Of a DNA stretch of 64,000 nt, positions 1 to 11,417 are shown one piece after another. A program made the translations under genes and the position numbers. Each line of letters opens with the position of its first letter. The stretch's first letter is position 1. Location of the stretch: contig JAXBDG010000014.1 of NCBI GenBank assembly GCA_036320915.1, forward strand, positions 1,054,001 to 1,118,000, given 5' to 3'. Source of the DNA: Linnemannia elongata (taxonomy: Eukaryota; Mortierellomycota; Mortierellomycetes; Mortierellales; Mortierellaceae). The notes below the pieces were generated by a model. That model worked only from the letters and a program-made list of their open reading frames with translations, did no database searches and was not told the origin of the DNA.

Positions 1-91
1 TGTTTTGACTGGAGTAGAGTAACGAAACGCATTATTTTTACGATTCACCCCCAAAAATAAACAACCATAGAGAATCATATTCAATGTTGCC

Positions 92-117
92 TTTTTTTTT
101 TTTTTTTTTTTTTTTTT
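92..117. repeat. Poly-T tract downstream of the first F-box gene
   Basis: A run of 26 T lies just beyond the 3' end of the F-box gene at 150-3005 (minus strand). On the minus strand it reads as an A-run shortly after the stop codon. Nothing else is recognisable in bases 1-149. Confidence 0.7.
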
Positions 118-149
118 ATTATGAGAAACAATGATAACGGTAAAATAAG

Positions 150-667
150 TTATGTGAATCGCAATTGAGGTCGATGGGTATGCAACCAATATATGATCAA
201 TTCTTCTTCGAGCCTCCTATCCTCAGACAGCGACTCACCCCACTCGACAGCAACCGCGACATTACCAACATCATCTGCATCTGCATCTACAGCTGCCTGC
301 CACCGCTCCAAGCTCTTGACCTTCAACAGCCCTTCAATCACCTGCAACTGTGGCCAGGTTTGACACATCCATTGGACCTCTGATAGGCGGATCTGGTGGT
401 TCATCCTAGCGACATTCAGCACCCGCAGAGACTTCAACCCTTCCAACAACTCGAGTCCTGTGTCCAACGAAAAGTCGAGGCATTCCTTTTGGCGTCCTTG
501 ATCCTGCGGGAGAGTAAAGATCGAGTCCTCTTCAGGTCCGAAGCCGAGGCATAGTTCTTCTAGGTTTTTGAGCGACCCGAGGAAGCGGTAGATTTGTCGT
601 TGGAGGTCAAAGTCTCCTCCGTCTGCTGTTGTGTCCATGGCACTGTTGTTGATATCGTTGCTGCTGC

Positions 668-704
<37 letters not shown>

Positions 705-3005
705 GCTCCTGGTAAGACCTCCGATCATGATCCGAAGAACCTTGAGCGACGATGCACAAGCCCATGTCGATGTCGCAGCGGTGTACTGTGTCGGGGTCCT
801 GATAGAGTCGATCAAAGCCTGGGCGTCAAAGACATGGTCCTCCTCCACGTACTCCACCTCACCCGACGGCAACAGATGCACCTGCTCCAATTGCCCAAAG
901 GATCTCAGGATCTTGAGCAACGTGCTTCGGTTAAAGCTCTTTTGCAGGTTTTGGGAATCCATGATACCCAGATCTGTGAGTGATCCAGAGTGGTAGTCGA
1001 GGAGCATACGGAGGGCGTGGCTCTTGAGGGGGAGGACAAGGGCGTCGAGACGGAGGCGCTTGAGCCCCATTGCGGGTTCGATCGGTTCCTCAGCTATAGT
1101 CTCATCATCTTGGCCAAAAGTGTCGTCCATGTGCGGGTGTGAGCAAGCGAAGAGCAGAGCCGAGAGGGCTGCGTCACACTTATCGAGGTGTTGGGTGTTG
1201 AACTGATGGCCATACGCGATCGCCAGGTCTTCTACCCGAGGGCAGTGGGCTTGAAGAAGACGGGCAATTTCAAACCATATCGGAGGTGGGCAGGATCCAA
1301 GGGCCAAAGAGCGCAGGTTAGGGCATCTCTGAAGGAAGGGAACCCAAGACGGGATGATATAGTCCTTGCTCCAGATGAGGGTGCCTGGGCACATACAGTC
1401 CTCAATGAACAGCTGTGTGAGAGAATTGATGGGCTTTGCTCGCTGCATCAACTTTATCCTTTCGTCGATGGTGGCGATACCGGCCTTTTCTTCGTTGATA
1501 ACGATATAACTCGGGAGCCTCCTGTGGATAGGGATCGAGACGGCACGGCTTCGGAAAAATAAGTTATTGACAGGTCGTAACGCCGGCAGGTCCATGCCTG
1601 ATGGATAGCGAAGTGAAAGGCGTAGGGACTCGAGAGACAAACACGGCGTCAGCAAAAACCCTTCGACTCGTCTACGGTAATCATTACCAATGGCTGTGGT
1701 TTCATGGGTAACCGACCAGGAGAGGTGTCGCATCGAACCCATAAAGGACTGGAGCAAACCCTCTCTCATGTAATCACCCCACAGGCGCTCGCTCTCGATA
1801 TGATTGTCGTAGTCCCTAAATGTGCGGACGGTAGGGTAGCGCCGCAAAAAGTCTGCAAGCATCACTAGAGTCCCCTTCGTGCGAAATCGATGCACATCCG
1901 TTCTCTCTGGTCTGAACGGACGACTCCAGCCAGGTCCCAGCCCGAGGACAAACTCACGGAGAGTCTCACAGAGCTGGCCGAAATCTGCTTGACTCATCTT
2001 CTTCGGAGTTGTAGCTGCCGCTCTCTCGTCGACCTCCAACCGCAACAGTCGCGTCGCAAACTTCTCCAGAAGTTCTTTTTGTTGCGATTGCACCTCCTTG
2101 GTCAACGGTTTGTTGTACTCGTGGGTGGGCGGGAGAGGGTGCTGTTTGTTGAAGGCTACAATCTCTCCCACGACCTCTTGGAACTTGATGCTCGACAGCC
2201 TCCGCTTCTCTTTCACGTCCATCGTTTCCTCATTGATTTCCTCCTCTCTCTCGCCAACGGTGGTTCCTGGTTGGGTCGTTGCCTCTTGCTGGTGCCTATA
2301 CCATCTGTTTTGAGTGTACCGGCGCATATCGTGTTCGTAGGCCTTGTTGAGCCGCTTCGAGATGAGATCCTGCATGATCTGTTCTCGTCGCATCGGGTAC
2401 ATAGCCCGATAGCGGATCCAGTCCTGAGTCACCGATCCCGATACCATCGTCGAACTAGACGCAATAGCGTTGATATTGTCTTCGGATGCGATTTGCTTCG
2501 CCATCCGCCCCGCATCCCTAGCCATCTGATCCTCCTCCACCATCCTCCTCTCTGACTCTCTCTTCATATCCTCACTCGACCTCTGCAACTCCAAAAGCGA
2601 CCACAACTCCTGCCTCTGCCCCGGCAACGCCAACCCGCGACCGACGATCAATGGAACCGTCGTCCAGGGGAACTCGAGCGTGTGCAAATTCTTCATGATG
2701 ATTCCTGGGACACAAATAAACGGGTCCAGACAGGTTACAGACCGGACACGGAGGATGTGGATATACTTTGCGTTCTTGAGGATGGCCTTGTGCATATGCC
2801 AGGATGTTGGCGTGGTTATGAAACGAGCTTCTTGGTACGGGTATTGGAGGGATATAGTGTGCCAGAGACGGGGGGTGAAGAGCTGGGAAAAGGCGTGGGA
2901 GACAAGGATGCATTGGGTCAGGTCATGAGGGGTTAAGTAGGAGGTTAGGATAGTGAGGAACTCTGGGGAGGAGAGTGTGTCGAGGATAGCTCGGGTTTCC
3001 GCCAT
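150..3005 (-). CDS. F-box/leucine-rich-repeat protein, 951 aa
   Basis: Probable substrate adaptor of an SCF (Skp1-Cullin-F-box) ubiquitin ligase. An F-box-like segment lies at residues 11-55 (pattern SSPEFLTILTSYLTPHDL ... CILVSHAF ... LFTPRLWHTI). A long charged, Gln/Glu/Arg-rich insert spans roughly residues 130-330, and the rest consists of irregular leucine-rich repeats. A run of 12 Asn (about residue 790) is encoded by a TTG microsatellite near 663-705. The C-terminus keeps a W-x-x-x-WPQL motif seen in the neighbouring paralogues. The gene is intronless, and the start at 3005 puts the F-box at the extreme N-terminus as in its paralogues. At 951 aa it is the longest of the set because of the charged insert. 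It is divergent from the F-box gene at 3774. F-box assignment is by pattern only; the substrate is unknown. Confidence 0.85.
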
Positions 3006-3773
3006 GGTTTTGATAGTAGCTTGCCACTGAGGGGGGGAGCGTGGGTTGTCGAAGAAGGCGAAGGTGGGGGAGTGAAAGTAGCCTGTTGGAAGTGAAAGTG
3101 AGAAGAGAAAAGTAGTGAAAGTGCCACGTACGGGTTGTATTTATACCCCCTTTAGGATCAAGCCAAACTCTAATGCACCTCGCCTTCCTTTCTCCCTTTC
3201 TCTTCTGCCTGTCTGCCTGTGCTTGCAAGTGTGGCCCTGCGCCTAAGATGAACTCCGCGGGGCTTAAAGGGTTTCCGTGGTAGTTAATAGCCATCTCACT
3301 GAATCTTACGCCCATCTCACCTGTATTCGCCATATGTGTGAGAGCTCAATTGGTACGAAGAAGTATGAAAAAAAATCCTTATTACAAGCAGTGCTCTTTT
3401 CATTCCCATCCAGGCACCAACATCGACCGATTGTGTTACTCATAATAAAAAGATAAAGCGCTCGTTGTAGAAGTGACAAAAAAAAATAATCTCGGGTAAC
3501 GACCACTCGCTCTCTCTTAGGTGAAGGGTAATTGCAGTGAAAAAAGGCGTGGAGAAAATAAGGGGGGTTGGAGTGGCATATGGAAAAGAGGCAATTGACA
3601 GCAGAAGGAGAGTGTGATGGATCAGAAAAAAAAAGTCAAGATTTTTAGTATATCTCTCCGCAGTTTTTGCCTTATTCACTCCCAAAAAGCACAGGCCAGC
3701 TCCTGCACTTTTTTTGCTTTCCTCCTTCTTGCCATCTCAACTTCATTCTGTTCATTCACTCTTGTTGTCTGCC
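3006..3773. promoter_or_regulatory. Shared intergenic region between two divergent F-box genes
   Basis: The 768 bp between the starts of the F-box genes at 3005 (-) and 3774 (+) should hold both promoters. It contains a TATA-like element for the minus gene (3138-3145), A-runs near 3477 and 3629, and a pyrimidine-rich stretch just before 3774 that is common in front of fungal start codons. I see no further gene. Confidence 0.5.
3138..3145 (-). promoter_or_regulatory. TATA-like element
   Basis: TATAAATA on the minus strand, about 135 bp upstream of the ATG at 3005. Position and sequence fit a core promoter of the minus-strand F-box gene, but the transcription start is unknown. Confidence 0.4.
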
Positions 3774-5813
3774 ATGACGCCGGCATCGGACACATTCTTC
3801 TCCATACCAGAGCTGGTTGAAGTCCTTGCACCATACCTCACCCCACAGGACCTCCTTGCTCTCCTACGGACAAACCGTAACAACTACGCTGCCTTCACAC
3901 CCTACTATTGGACCGATGTGACCATCAACACCCCCAATGCAATTGTCCGCCTTATGAACTCTCCAGAAGCATGCGAGGCCCTCTACCGGAATATCGGATT
4001 TATTCGCTACCTAAGGATCAAGGCCGACTTTCTCCTGTATTATATCGAGGGACTTTACGCCTACATGGATTCGCGGCCAGATGTTGTTTTGCCGCGCCCG
4101 AATTACCTCCGCCGTCCTGCTTGCATTTGGAGTCCCTCGTATTCGGTCTTTCCTTTTCCTCCAATCACCCAGCTGGTTCGACTCGACGTCTCGACAAAGA
4201 CAGCCTTTAACGAACGTCCGCTGGAGGGTGTATCGACGACAACACTTGAACTTGGTCTGTCCATGTGCTGGTTCATCAGTCTTAACCGTGGTCTGACACA
4301 CCTAACTCTGCGGGATGAGCCACTAAAGGGACACCACCTGGGTCGCGTGTTTGCCAGGACGGTCTCTAAGCTGCCTTGCCTTCGACACCTGCGGTTCAGT
4401 TGTATGAGGGAAATGACCGTCCATACCTTCCAGATGATCATGCTCACCTGTCCGTCCACCCTGGAGTTACTTGAAGGATATAATTACGTCGACAATCGTA
4501 ACGAAGACTACAGCCTCGACCTTTACAACTCCATGGAGCTGGACGAAGAGGGACCGCTGGAGGTACGACAGGATCCTCTCTATCACCTGACACGACTAAA
4601 GTTCCCGTGGAACATGCTAGGATACGAACAAGACCAACTTGTCCCAATGATGAAGGTATGTCCTAACGTCAAGGCATGGGACGTGCCTCTGACTCGCTCG
4701 GAGCGACTCTTTGGAAATATGTCTGGAGCTGTCAAGGATCTATGGCCTCATCTTCAGGAGTTGTCTTGCAAGATGATTCATTTCGACTATCATGGGCAAG
4801 GTGTCTTGCCGATCTTGGAAGGGATAGAGATGAATCAACTGCAGGTGTGGGGGATGGGTTCCTACTCGGACTCGTGGCCGACACGGACGCTGGACGCTAT
4901 ACAACGACATTCGGAGACTCTACGGGAGATTCGGTTTCCATGGACACACTCCTTCAAGAGCTCGACGATCCAGGGGATCCTGACAAGTTGTCAAGCGTTG
5001 GAGCATCTGGAGATTGGCGGGGCTGAGGCTTTCCGGATCAAGTTGTGGTTGGAGGACATGGATCCGGAAGCACCATGGGTTAGCACGCGATTGCGGTTCC
5101 TGAAGATTGTGGTCGACTGGAACGACAAGCGGGGCAAGCCCTACCCGCCTCCAAAGCCTGACCCCACTGTGCAGATGAGCATTAACGTATGCAATGAGAG
5201 GATGAGTGCCATCCTGGCATCCAGGATGAGACTGGGGAAGCCCACCAGCGTAACAAAGCCGATATTCAAGGATGAGTCAATCGAGGTCGATGTGTTTGAG
5301 GCGAACCGGCGGCGCTGGGCTCGGCTGCAGTGGTTCTACACGCAATTGGGTACGCTGACTGAGCTCGAGGTGCTGGATCTCAGGGCGACGACCGGATTTG
5401 CAGAGGAGGAACCCAATAAGGTACTGAGACCCTATACCGAATTCACCTTTCCACGGCTACTGTGTCTTTCCGACGACGAAGCGACGGTGGGGGAGATGGT
5501 GCAAAAAGGACGACGACAGCAAGGCAAGGTCGGATATCTGCGTGAGCTGAGCCAGTTAAGGAAATTGAGGGAGCTACGAGGATCTTTCCGAATCGATCGG
5601 CCTGCTGTGAAGACATACATGGGCCTGAAAGAGGTTGAGTTTATGCATGAGCATTGGCCTGAGCTGAGAATTGCTGAGTTTCTGCCAGAGGGCTATGAGA
5701 TTTTGGAAGATGGAAGTATTCCCTCTCATATGCATTGGTTGATCGAGCAGCGTCCATTTACGAAACTATCCAAGACTGGACCTGACACTCCACAATTCTT
5801 TCGCGGCATATAA
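3774..5813 (+). CDS. F-box/leucine-rich-repeat protein, 679 aa
   Basis: Probable SCF ubiquitin-ligase adaptor. The F-box lies in the first 50 residues (FFSIPELVEVLAPYLTPQDL, then LLRTNRN and the aromatic YYWTDV). Irregular leucine-rich repeats follow. The C-terminal block LRELRGSFRI ... EVEF ... EHWPELRIAEF is shared with other F-box genes in this window. The open frame extends upstream to 3714, but the ATG at 3774 puts the F-box at the N-terminus and gives the same start context as its paralogues, so I use 3774. Intronless. Divergent from the gene at 150-3005 and tandem with the one at 6457-8730. Substrate unknown. Confidence 0.87.
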   Translation: MTPASDTFFSIPELVEVLAPYLTPQDLLALLRTNRNNYAAFTPYYWTDVTINTPNAIVRLMNSPEACEALYRNIGFIRYLRIKADFLLYYIEGLYAYMDSRPDVVLPRPNYLRRPACIWSPSYSVFPFPPITQLVRLDVSTKTAFNERPLEGVSTTTLELGLSMCWFISLNRGLTHLTLRDEPLKGHHLGRVFARTVSKLPCLRHLRFSCMREMTVHTFQMIMLTCPSTLELLEGYNYVDNRNEDYSLDLYNSMELDEEGPLEVRQDPLYHLTRLKFPWNMLGYEQDQLVPMMKVCPNVKAWDVPLTRSERLFGNMSGAVKDLWPHLQELSCKMIHFDYHGQGVLPILEGIEMNQLQVWGMGSYSDSWPTRTLDAIQRHSETLREIRFPWTHSFKSSTIQGILTSCQALEHLEIGGAEAFRIKLWLEDMDPEAPWVSTRLRFLKIVVDWNDKRGKPYPPPKPDPTVQMSINVCNERMSAILASRMRLGKPTSVTKPIFKDESIEVDVFEANRRRWARLQWFYTQLGTLTELEVLDLRATTGFAEEEPNKVLRPYTEFTFPRLLCLSDDEATVGEMVQKGRRQQGKVGYLRELSQLRKLRELRGSFRIDRPAVKTYMGLKEVEFMHEHWPELRIAEFLPEGYEILEDGSIPSHMHWLIEQRPFTKLSKTGPDTPQFFRGI

Positions 5814-6456
5814 TGGCAGCAATAGATATTCATTTGAGCATTTGCCTGTATTTTGCAGATTTGATGTCTATAGACGTCCATCGTAGAAAGATAGCACCTT
5901 TGGAGGCGAGTATCGGTGCTCAATGTTTGTACAGTCGATCCGGCGCCGAGATGGATGTGTGTGTGCGAGAAAACGTAGGGTGGAAAATGAAGAAGAGAAT
6001 AAGGGATGGAGACCCTGCTGCAGCTCTCCAAACTGAGGAGGGGAACAATGAATCAAACTTCAAGGCTGGCGTCCGCGTTGATAGGTAAATAGGAGACGCG
6101 AAAGTCACGTTTGAACGATGCTCTGTCACTTGTCACTTGTGAAAAGAAACTGGTAACGTTCGCGGAGATCTCTATTATCAAAGTCGATCCGTCCTATGTC
6201 GACTCTGCCCCTCTTCGACTGCGTCCTTCCGTCGACGCGCAAAGTTAAAAAAAGTGTTTTTTATTCCCGCTGTGTATGGACGGTCGAACTGCATGCTGAA
6301 AAGACGCCGTTTTGTTTCTTATTTTTTGACTTTTTCACACAGACCATAGACTGTGAGCAACCTTTACTCCGCTGCTTTTCATCTTTCCCCTTCATCACTG
6401 TTGCTTGTTCAACTCACACACTTTCTCATTCACTCTCTACATTGACATTCGCAACT
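5814..6456. promoter_or_regulatory. Intergenic region upstream of the F-box gene at 6457
   Basis: This 643-bp stretch holds the 3' end of the upstream F-box gene and the promoter of the next. A CT-rich stretch precedes the ATG at 6457. An open frame runs through from 6196, but its N-terminal 87 codons are unlike any paralogue, so I treat it as 5' leader. Nothing else is seen. Confidence 0.45.
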
Positions 6457-8730
6457 ATGCCTCCCTTCTCAGACCCCCGTTCCTCCCCACTCCTCCACCA
6501 CACCATCACCACCCCCTCCTGTCCCTCAGCAACAGAGTTATTCTTTTCTATACCCGAACTAGTCCAATACCTCGGCTACTTTCTTACAGCACAGGATATT
6601 GCCCTCTTCCGAGCAACCAACAAGACCCACTACCGAGCCCTTCACACCCTCTTCTGGCGAACTGTTAACCTCCTCGATGATGGCAATTCGGTTGGCCAGC
6701 CTGACAGCAAAACTATCCGCCTGTTGGATTCCCGTCCGGCGGTAAGGGCTTTCGCACTCAACCAACGATATATCCGGTCTTTGTCGTGCCATTCGTCGTT
6801 TATTGCCCACCATGCATATGGGCTGTGTGTGCTGCTGGATGTTGTCAAGTACCTCAAGCCAGGCGTAGCCTTGATGGATGTATCCTCAAAAGAGACACTT
6901 CAGGATATGATGGCGACAGCGCAGGAGATGCTGGCGAAGACGACCTTACACGACGGGACGACAGTCTCAAAACGCCCAGGATGGTTCCTCTCCAGGTCTA
7001 TCAGCTCCCCCTTCGAATGCGTATCGACCGTCCCGGCCGTCTACACCGCCAACGCAGGATTGCTCTTCCCACCTCTAACGAACCTAACCCGCTTGGAGTG
7101 CGCGCTCAAGGTCGAGTGTATTACCAGTTGGCGGTCTAGCCCCTCCCGATGCCCCATCCCACCACTGATGACCAACATGTTTCTCTGCTGGATGCTATAT
7201 TTCAACAAGGGGCTCACGCATGTGAAAATCGACGGGATTGACTTGACGACGCAGAAGCCGGTTAGGGTCTTGGCACAGACACTTTCAGGATTGACGCATC
7301 TGAGGTCTTTAGAACTTTCGACGGAGATGACGGCTTCGAACCAGACCAAGAATCTTGTGGGAGAGTACCTGCTGTTTCATTGTAGTTATACGCTGGAGGT
7401 GTTTCATTTGAAGGCCGAAGTTGGAATTGCGAGTACGGTGCTTCCAGTGGTAGTGACGCCTTGGTATGACCATACGCAGACGGATGAATACTTTTTGAAT
7501 TATGCACCGCCGGATTGGATGGCCTCTTCCTATGTACCTGGTGAGAGTGAGGATGGTTGGGTAAGGATTCCGAGGAGGCCGATGCCGCTTTTGAGGAGTT
7601 TGCAGTTGCCTGATAAGCCTGAGGTGGGTTACACAGATGAGTTTTGTCCGGTTCTGGAGAACTGTCCGGCATTGGAGGCGTTGGTGTTGCCCACAGTCGG
7701 GCAGCGACCCTTCAATCTTAACAAATTGCTGTGCATTATCAAGGATCAGCGTCTACGACTAAAGAGGATCACCGTCGATTATCCAAGGAAACATGACGAG
7801 CTCCATGATATCCCGGGGAGCGTCATCGATATCCTGGACGAACATACTCTCGAGGCACTCGACATCTCGTTCTTCAAGGAAGGGCCTTACACCTGTCTGA
7901 CCTCCAAGTTGCTCCGACACTCAGAGTCGCTCTGCGACCTCACCTTTGACGCCGTGAAATCCCTGTACTCGACCACCATCCTGGACCTCCTCTGCAATTG
8001 TCGTGCTCTGAAGAAACTGGTCGTGCGCAGTGGAGGCGACATCAGCGTCGACAACTCGGACGACATTCAGTGCTTGCAAGACATCTCTCTCGCCATCACC
8101 CACGCGGTCGCAAAACCCTGGGTCTGTCTCCACCTTTCGCACCTCGAAATCCCTGTAATGTTGGATTGGGTTGCATTCACCCCAACTTCTGGGAGGTTCC
8201 ATGACTGGAGACACACTCAGGGCGACTCGAACTGGGAGACACTCAGGAAGTTCTATCGCCAGATTGGAAGGCTGCATCAATTGGAAATCCTGGACTTGAA
8301 GGCCTGTTCGGTTTACCCGAGCTCTGCCGCATCCGGTGCCACCTCGAGCGACATCACTCTCCCAGGAATGTTACTTTTGCCCTTCACACCAAAGCCTTCC
8401 CTGTTACATCCACCAAAGAACCAGAATATCACACCCGGGTTCCTGGATCTGTTAAGCGGGTTGACAAGACTGAGAGAGCTTCGCGGATCGGTTCGGGTGG
8501 ACGTTCCCGTGATGAGGTTGACTATGCGATTGGATACGTATCGATGGATGGCGAGACATTGGCCCCTGTTGAAGGTTGCCGAGTTCTTGACCCCTGGATA
8601 TCAGTCCGCATTTGTGTACACTTTGCCTCCACACATTACTTGGTTGTTTACGGAACGGCCTTCTTTAACGCTTGCTGCTGATAAGAAGCCCAATAAGGCC
8701 GCAACACCCCAAGTAGTTCTGTCCGCCTGA
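6457..8730 (+). CDS. F-box/leucine-rich-repeat protein, 757 aa
   Basis: Probable SCF adaptor. After a Pro/Ser/His-rich leader of about 25 residues comes an F-box (ELFFSIPELVQYLGYFLTAQD, ALFRATNKTHY, LFWRTVNL). An LRR body follows, then the shared C-terminal module LRELRGSVRV ... W-M-x-x-HWPLLKVAEFL, ending in an ITWLFTERP segment equivalent to MHWLIEQRP of the upstream paralogue. The open frame could start at 6196. I chose the ATG at 6457 because it sits after a CT-rich leader and gives the family-like N-terminus. Intronless. Its 3' end converges on the DUF2461 gene, with 153 bp between the stop codons. Confidence 0.85.
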   Translation: MPPFSDPRSSPLLHHTITTPSCPSATELFFSIPELVQYLGYFLTAQDIALFRATNKTHYRALHTLFWRTVNLLDDGNSVGQPDSKTIRLLDSRPAVRAFALNQRYIRSLSCHSSFIAHHAYGLCVLLDVVKYLKPGVALMDVSSKETLQDMMATAQEMLAKTTLHDGTTVSKRPGWFLSRSISSPFECVSTVPAVYTANAGLLFPPLTNLTRLECALKVECITSWRSSPSRCPIPPLMTNMFLCWMLYFNKGLTHVKIDGIDLTTQKPVRVLAQTLSGLTHLRSLELSTEMTASNQTKNLVGEYLLFHCSYTLEVFHLKAEVGIASTVLPVVVTPWYDHTQTDEYFLNYAPPDWMASSYVPGESEDGWVRIPRRPMPLLRSLQLPDKPEVGYTDEFCPVLENCPALEALVLPTVGQRPFNLNKLLCIIKDQRLRLKRITVDYPRKHDELHDIPGSVIDILDEHTLEALDISFFKEGPYTCLTSKLLRHSESLCDLTFDAVKSLYSTTILDLLCNCRALKKLVVRSGGDISVDNSDDIQCLQDISLAITHAVAKPWVCLHLSHLEIPVMLDWVAFTPTSGRFHDWRHTQGDSNWETLRKFYRQIGRLHQLEILDLKACSVYPSSAASGATSSDITLPGMLLLPFTPKPSLLHPPKNQNITPGFLDLLSGLTRLRELRGSVRVDVPVMRLTMRLDTYRWMARHWPLLKVAEFLTPGYQSAFVYTLPPHITWLFTERPSLTLAADKKPNKAATPQVVLSA

Positions 8731-8883
8731 TTTTTTTTGAAGCACTGTTCAAACGGTACAGAATAAAAATTATATTGTGGGTTGTTTGCTTTAATTTTGT
8801 CCGCAAGTTGAACGGCAAAAAAAAAAAAAAAAGCTCTACGAAATAAACGCAATTTTCTTTTACAGTCGCATGAGATCCAATTC

Positions 8884-10388
8884 TTAGCCGATCCAGTCGT
8901 TGAGGATGTGGACAAGATCCACACACGCATCAAAAGTCGAAAGAACTTCCTCCAGGAACCCCTCATTCACAACCTGTCGATCCTCAAACTTGCGTCCAAC
9001 CGCAAACGACTTCTTCTTCAGGAACTCAATCATCGGGTGATCCTTATCAAACCCCTTGGGTCCCGTCTTGAGTGGTGTATGTCCCTCACGAAGAGCTTCA
9101 ATGCCCGTTTTGCCGCCTGTAATGCGTTTAATGGCGTCAGTGGCAAGGATGGCGTTGAAGCGGTCTGCGTGGTCAACGATTCCATGGCGGACCCTACTTA
9201 AGGCTGCCGAGCCAATGTCCCATGCTCCGCATCCTACGAATGTTTCGCCGTTTGATCCCACCCCAAAGTAGTATCCTGCTGCGATTGACTATTTTTTTCG
9301 AATTGAGTGACAAAACGAGCGTGTAAGTCCAGTGCGGCAGCATACTTTTGCGACATAATAGGAGAAGCGGGTGAGGATAAGAGGAGTAATATACCTTTTT
9401 GCCTCCTTTGGAGAAGAAGCACGAGAAATGGTCCTTGTACGGTGTCTTGTCGTTTGAAAAGCGAATGTCACGACTAAAGAAAAGAGATTCCAGTACAACA
9501 TAAATGCACTCGTCAGTAACAGTGTCTCTTATTTCAATTTCACCACCTTCAGGTATATCATAAAGGAAACATCCTAGCAACTTACTGGATACGCATCATA
9601 GACTGTTTAGGCTCCTGATCCATGACATCCGGGTCCGCCTCCAACAACCCCTCTTTGACCATCCGAATGAAATCCAAAAAATCCGCCTTGGCTTGATCAC
9701 AACGCTCCTGGTTCAGCATCATGTACTCCCGATCGTTGTTGAGTTTGAGGTCTCGAAGAAACTCGAGTGTCTCGGGTTGAATCGCGTCCGCAACGGGGTG
9801 CCCACCCTTGGGACGGGGGATCTTCAGAGGCGAGACGAGGAATGTCTTTGTTGGTTCGGGCTTTGATTGATTTTTGTTGGTTGTTGGTTTCTTGGGGCTT
9901 GCTGTGGTAGATGAAGTTTTAGCCTTTTTGGCGGGATTGGAGGACGAAGATTTGGTGGCGCTTGTACTTTGTTTCTTGGAGGAGGATGCCTTAGCCTTAT
10001 TCGCTGCACTCTTGCGGGTCCGTACATCGTCCGAGGACTGGAAATCATCGTCATCGCTATCGTCCTCATCGTCGTCGTCTTCAGGCTCCTCGCTATCATC
10101 GCCATAGTCGCTCTCTACCTCCTCCTCCTCGTTTTCTTCCTCGTCCTCCACTTCGTCTTCGTCACTCTCAGAGTCTTCCTGCTTCGTCCGCTTCTTTCCA
10201 CGACCTGTTGCTGCTACTGTGGATGTCTTCTTGGCGGGTGAGGGTTTGGGTGCGGTCTTGCTGCCATTCTTGGCTGAGGTCATTGCTGGCTTGGTAGATG
10301 TTGACTCTGAGGTCTTCCTCTTGGTTGCCGATGAAGTTGCAGGTGGGACACGGGACGATGTTCGTGTCGGGGTTTTCGAAGGTGCCAT
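8884..10388 (-). CDS. DUF2461-family protein with an acidic nuclear-type N-terminus, 428 aa, three exons
   Basis: Exons on the minus strand: 10388-9586, 9473-9395 and 9288-8884. Introns of 112 and 106 nt start GTAAGT and GTATAT and end TAG; the phases join without a break (429 codons with stop). Residues 1-200 are low complexity: Thr/Ser/Lys-rich, basic patches such as RGKKRTK, then a long Asp/Glu tract, typical of nuclear chromatin-associated proteins. The C-terminal half is the DUF2461 (TIGR02453-type) domain, with the family signature RDIRFSNDKTPYK spanning the first splice junction and GYYFGVGSNGE after the second. The biochemical function of the family is not established. It is the only non-F-box gene in the first 20 kb. 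Confidence 0.88.
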
Positions 10389-10830
10389 GTTGTGGTAGTG
10401 TCCGAGATGGTCGAGTTTGTCGTTTTGTTGTTGCGTATATTTAGTGATGTGTAAGGTTGAGAAGAGTGAAGAAAGGAATGACATAAAGGATGTCAAGAAA
10501 AGTAAGAAAAAAAAAGCGAACAGTCTCTCGCTTTGGTGCGCAACTGCGAAGTCGCCCTCTAATAGTTGCAGTGACTGCCGAATGATGAAATGTGTTTGCA
10601 ACCATTCCAAGCAAACGCGCCACCAAATTGTCTTTCGTCTATCGGAAAACGATACGCGGCGTTTGACCACCAGTGGTGCCTGAAAAACTAAAGACACAGT
10701 AGCAGCCTGCCACAGCCTTTACTCGCCACGTTTTTCTATTCATATTGATCCTTACGGCAAAGCTCAAAATGTCGTACAAATAACACCCTCAATTGACCAG
10801 AAATAATTACTATATGAATTAGTAGGTTGT
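10389..10830. promoter_or_regulatory. Upstream region of the DUF2461 gene
   Basis: 442 bp between the start of the DUF2461 gene and the F-box relic at 10831. On the minus strand a TTTTTTTC run (near 10508) and CT-rich sequence precede the ATG. The open frame of exon 1 continues to 10697 but is not family-like. No other gene seen. Confidence 0.4.
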
Positions 10831-10985
10831 TTAATCGTCGATAGAGACTGTAACCTGGAGAGCTGGACGCCCGAATCCACGCTGCTCCTGAAGCCAAACA
10901 AAATGACCATGCACCTTCTCACCCTCCTCAAAGAACCCCGCCACCTCTCATCAATCCAAACAACTTCACGTAGTCCCATCGTGAT
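10831..10985 (-). pseudogene. 3' relic of an F-box/LRR gene
   Basis: On the minus strand one frame reads REVVWIDERW (about 10972-10943), resembling the EVxWMxxHWP block near the end of the local F-box proteins. Another frame then reads HGHFVWLQEQRGFGRPALQ and stops at 10831, resembling the terminal MHWLIEQRP / EFLWLRDQLPG segments of the paralogues. At least one frameshift separates them and no F-box or LRR body lies upstream. I read this as the tail of a destroyed copy; the match is short and by eye. Confidence 0.45.
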
Positions 10986-11417
10986 CCGAGTCTCTCGCGA
11001 GAATAAAAAAGGGAGAAGGAAAAAAAAAAAAAAAAAGAAAAAAAAGAAAAGAACAGATGAGAGTCAAATGCCAACAAAATGTATGTGAGCGGAGATTAAC
11101 ATGAGGCAGAAATCCAAGACAAACGGCTTAAAGTCCTGTGCACACGGTATCCTCATTCCTCTATCAATTGCCTCTCTCTGTTGTCTTTATTACGCTTGAA
11201 CCCCTATTACCTTCATCATTGCCTTGTTGACTACAATTGCCCTTCACCAGGTATCCATTCGAGCTGCAAGTGGGGTGAAAAAGAGTACGTGGCAGTTTTT
11301 ATTATATCCGTGACAGATGGGTCCTGGATGGAGCATCAATAGAACATGGCGTGTTGTGGAAGGTCATTTTTCCCCTCTCCATACCAATTCAAAACCAACT
11401 CGGATTTTTATTTTCGT
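10986..11417. other. Gene-free stretch with an A-rich tract
   Basis: 432 bp between the relic and the F-box gene at 11418. It includes an A-rich, nearly uninterrupted purine tract around 11010-11050. It probably contains the 3' untranslated region of the minus-strand gene that ends at 11418. No coding signal seen. Confidence 0.5.
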
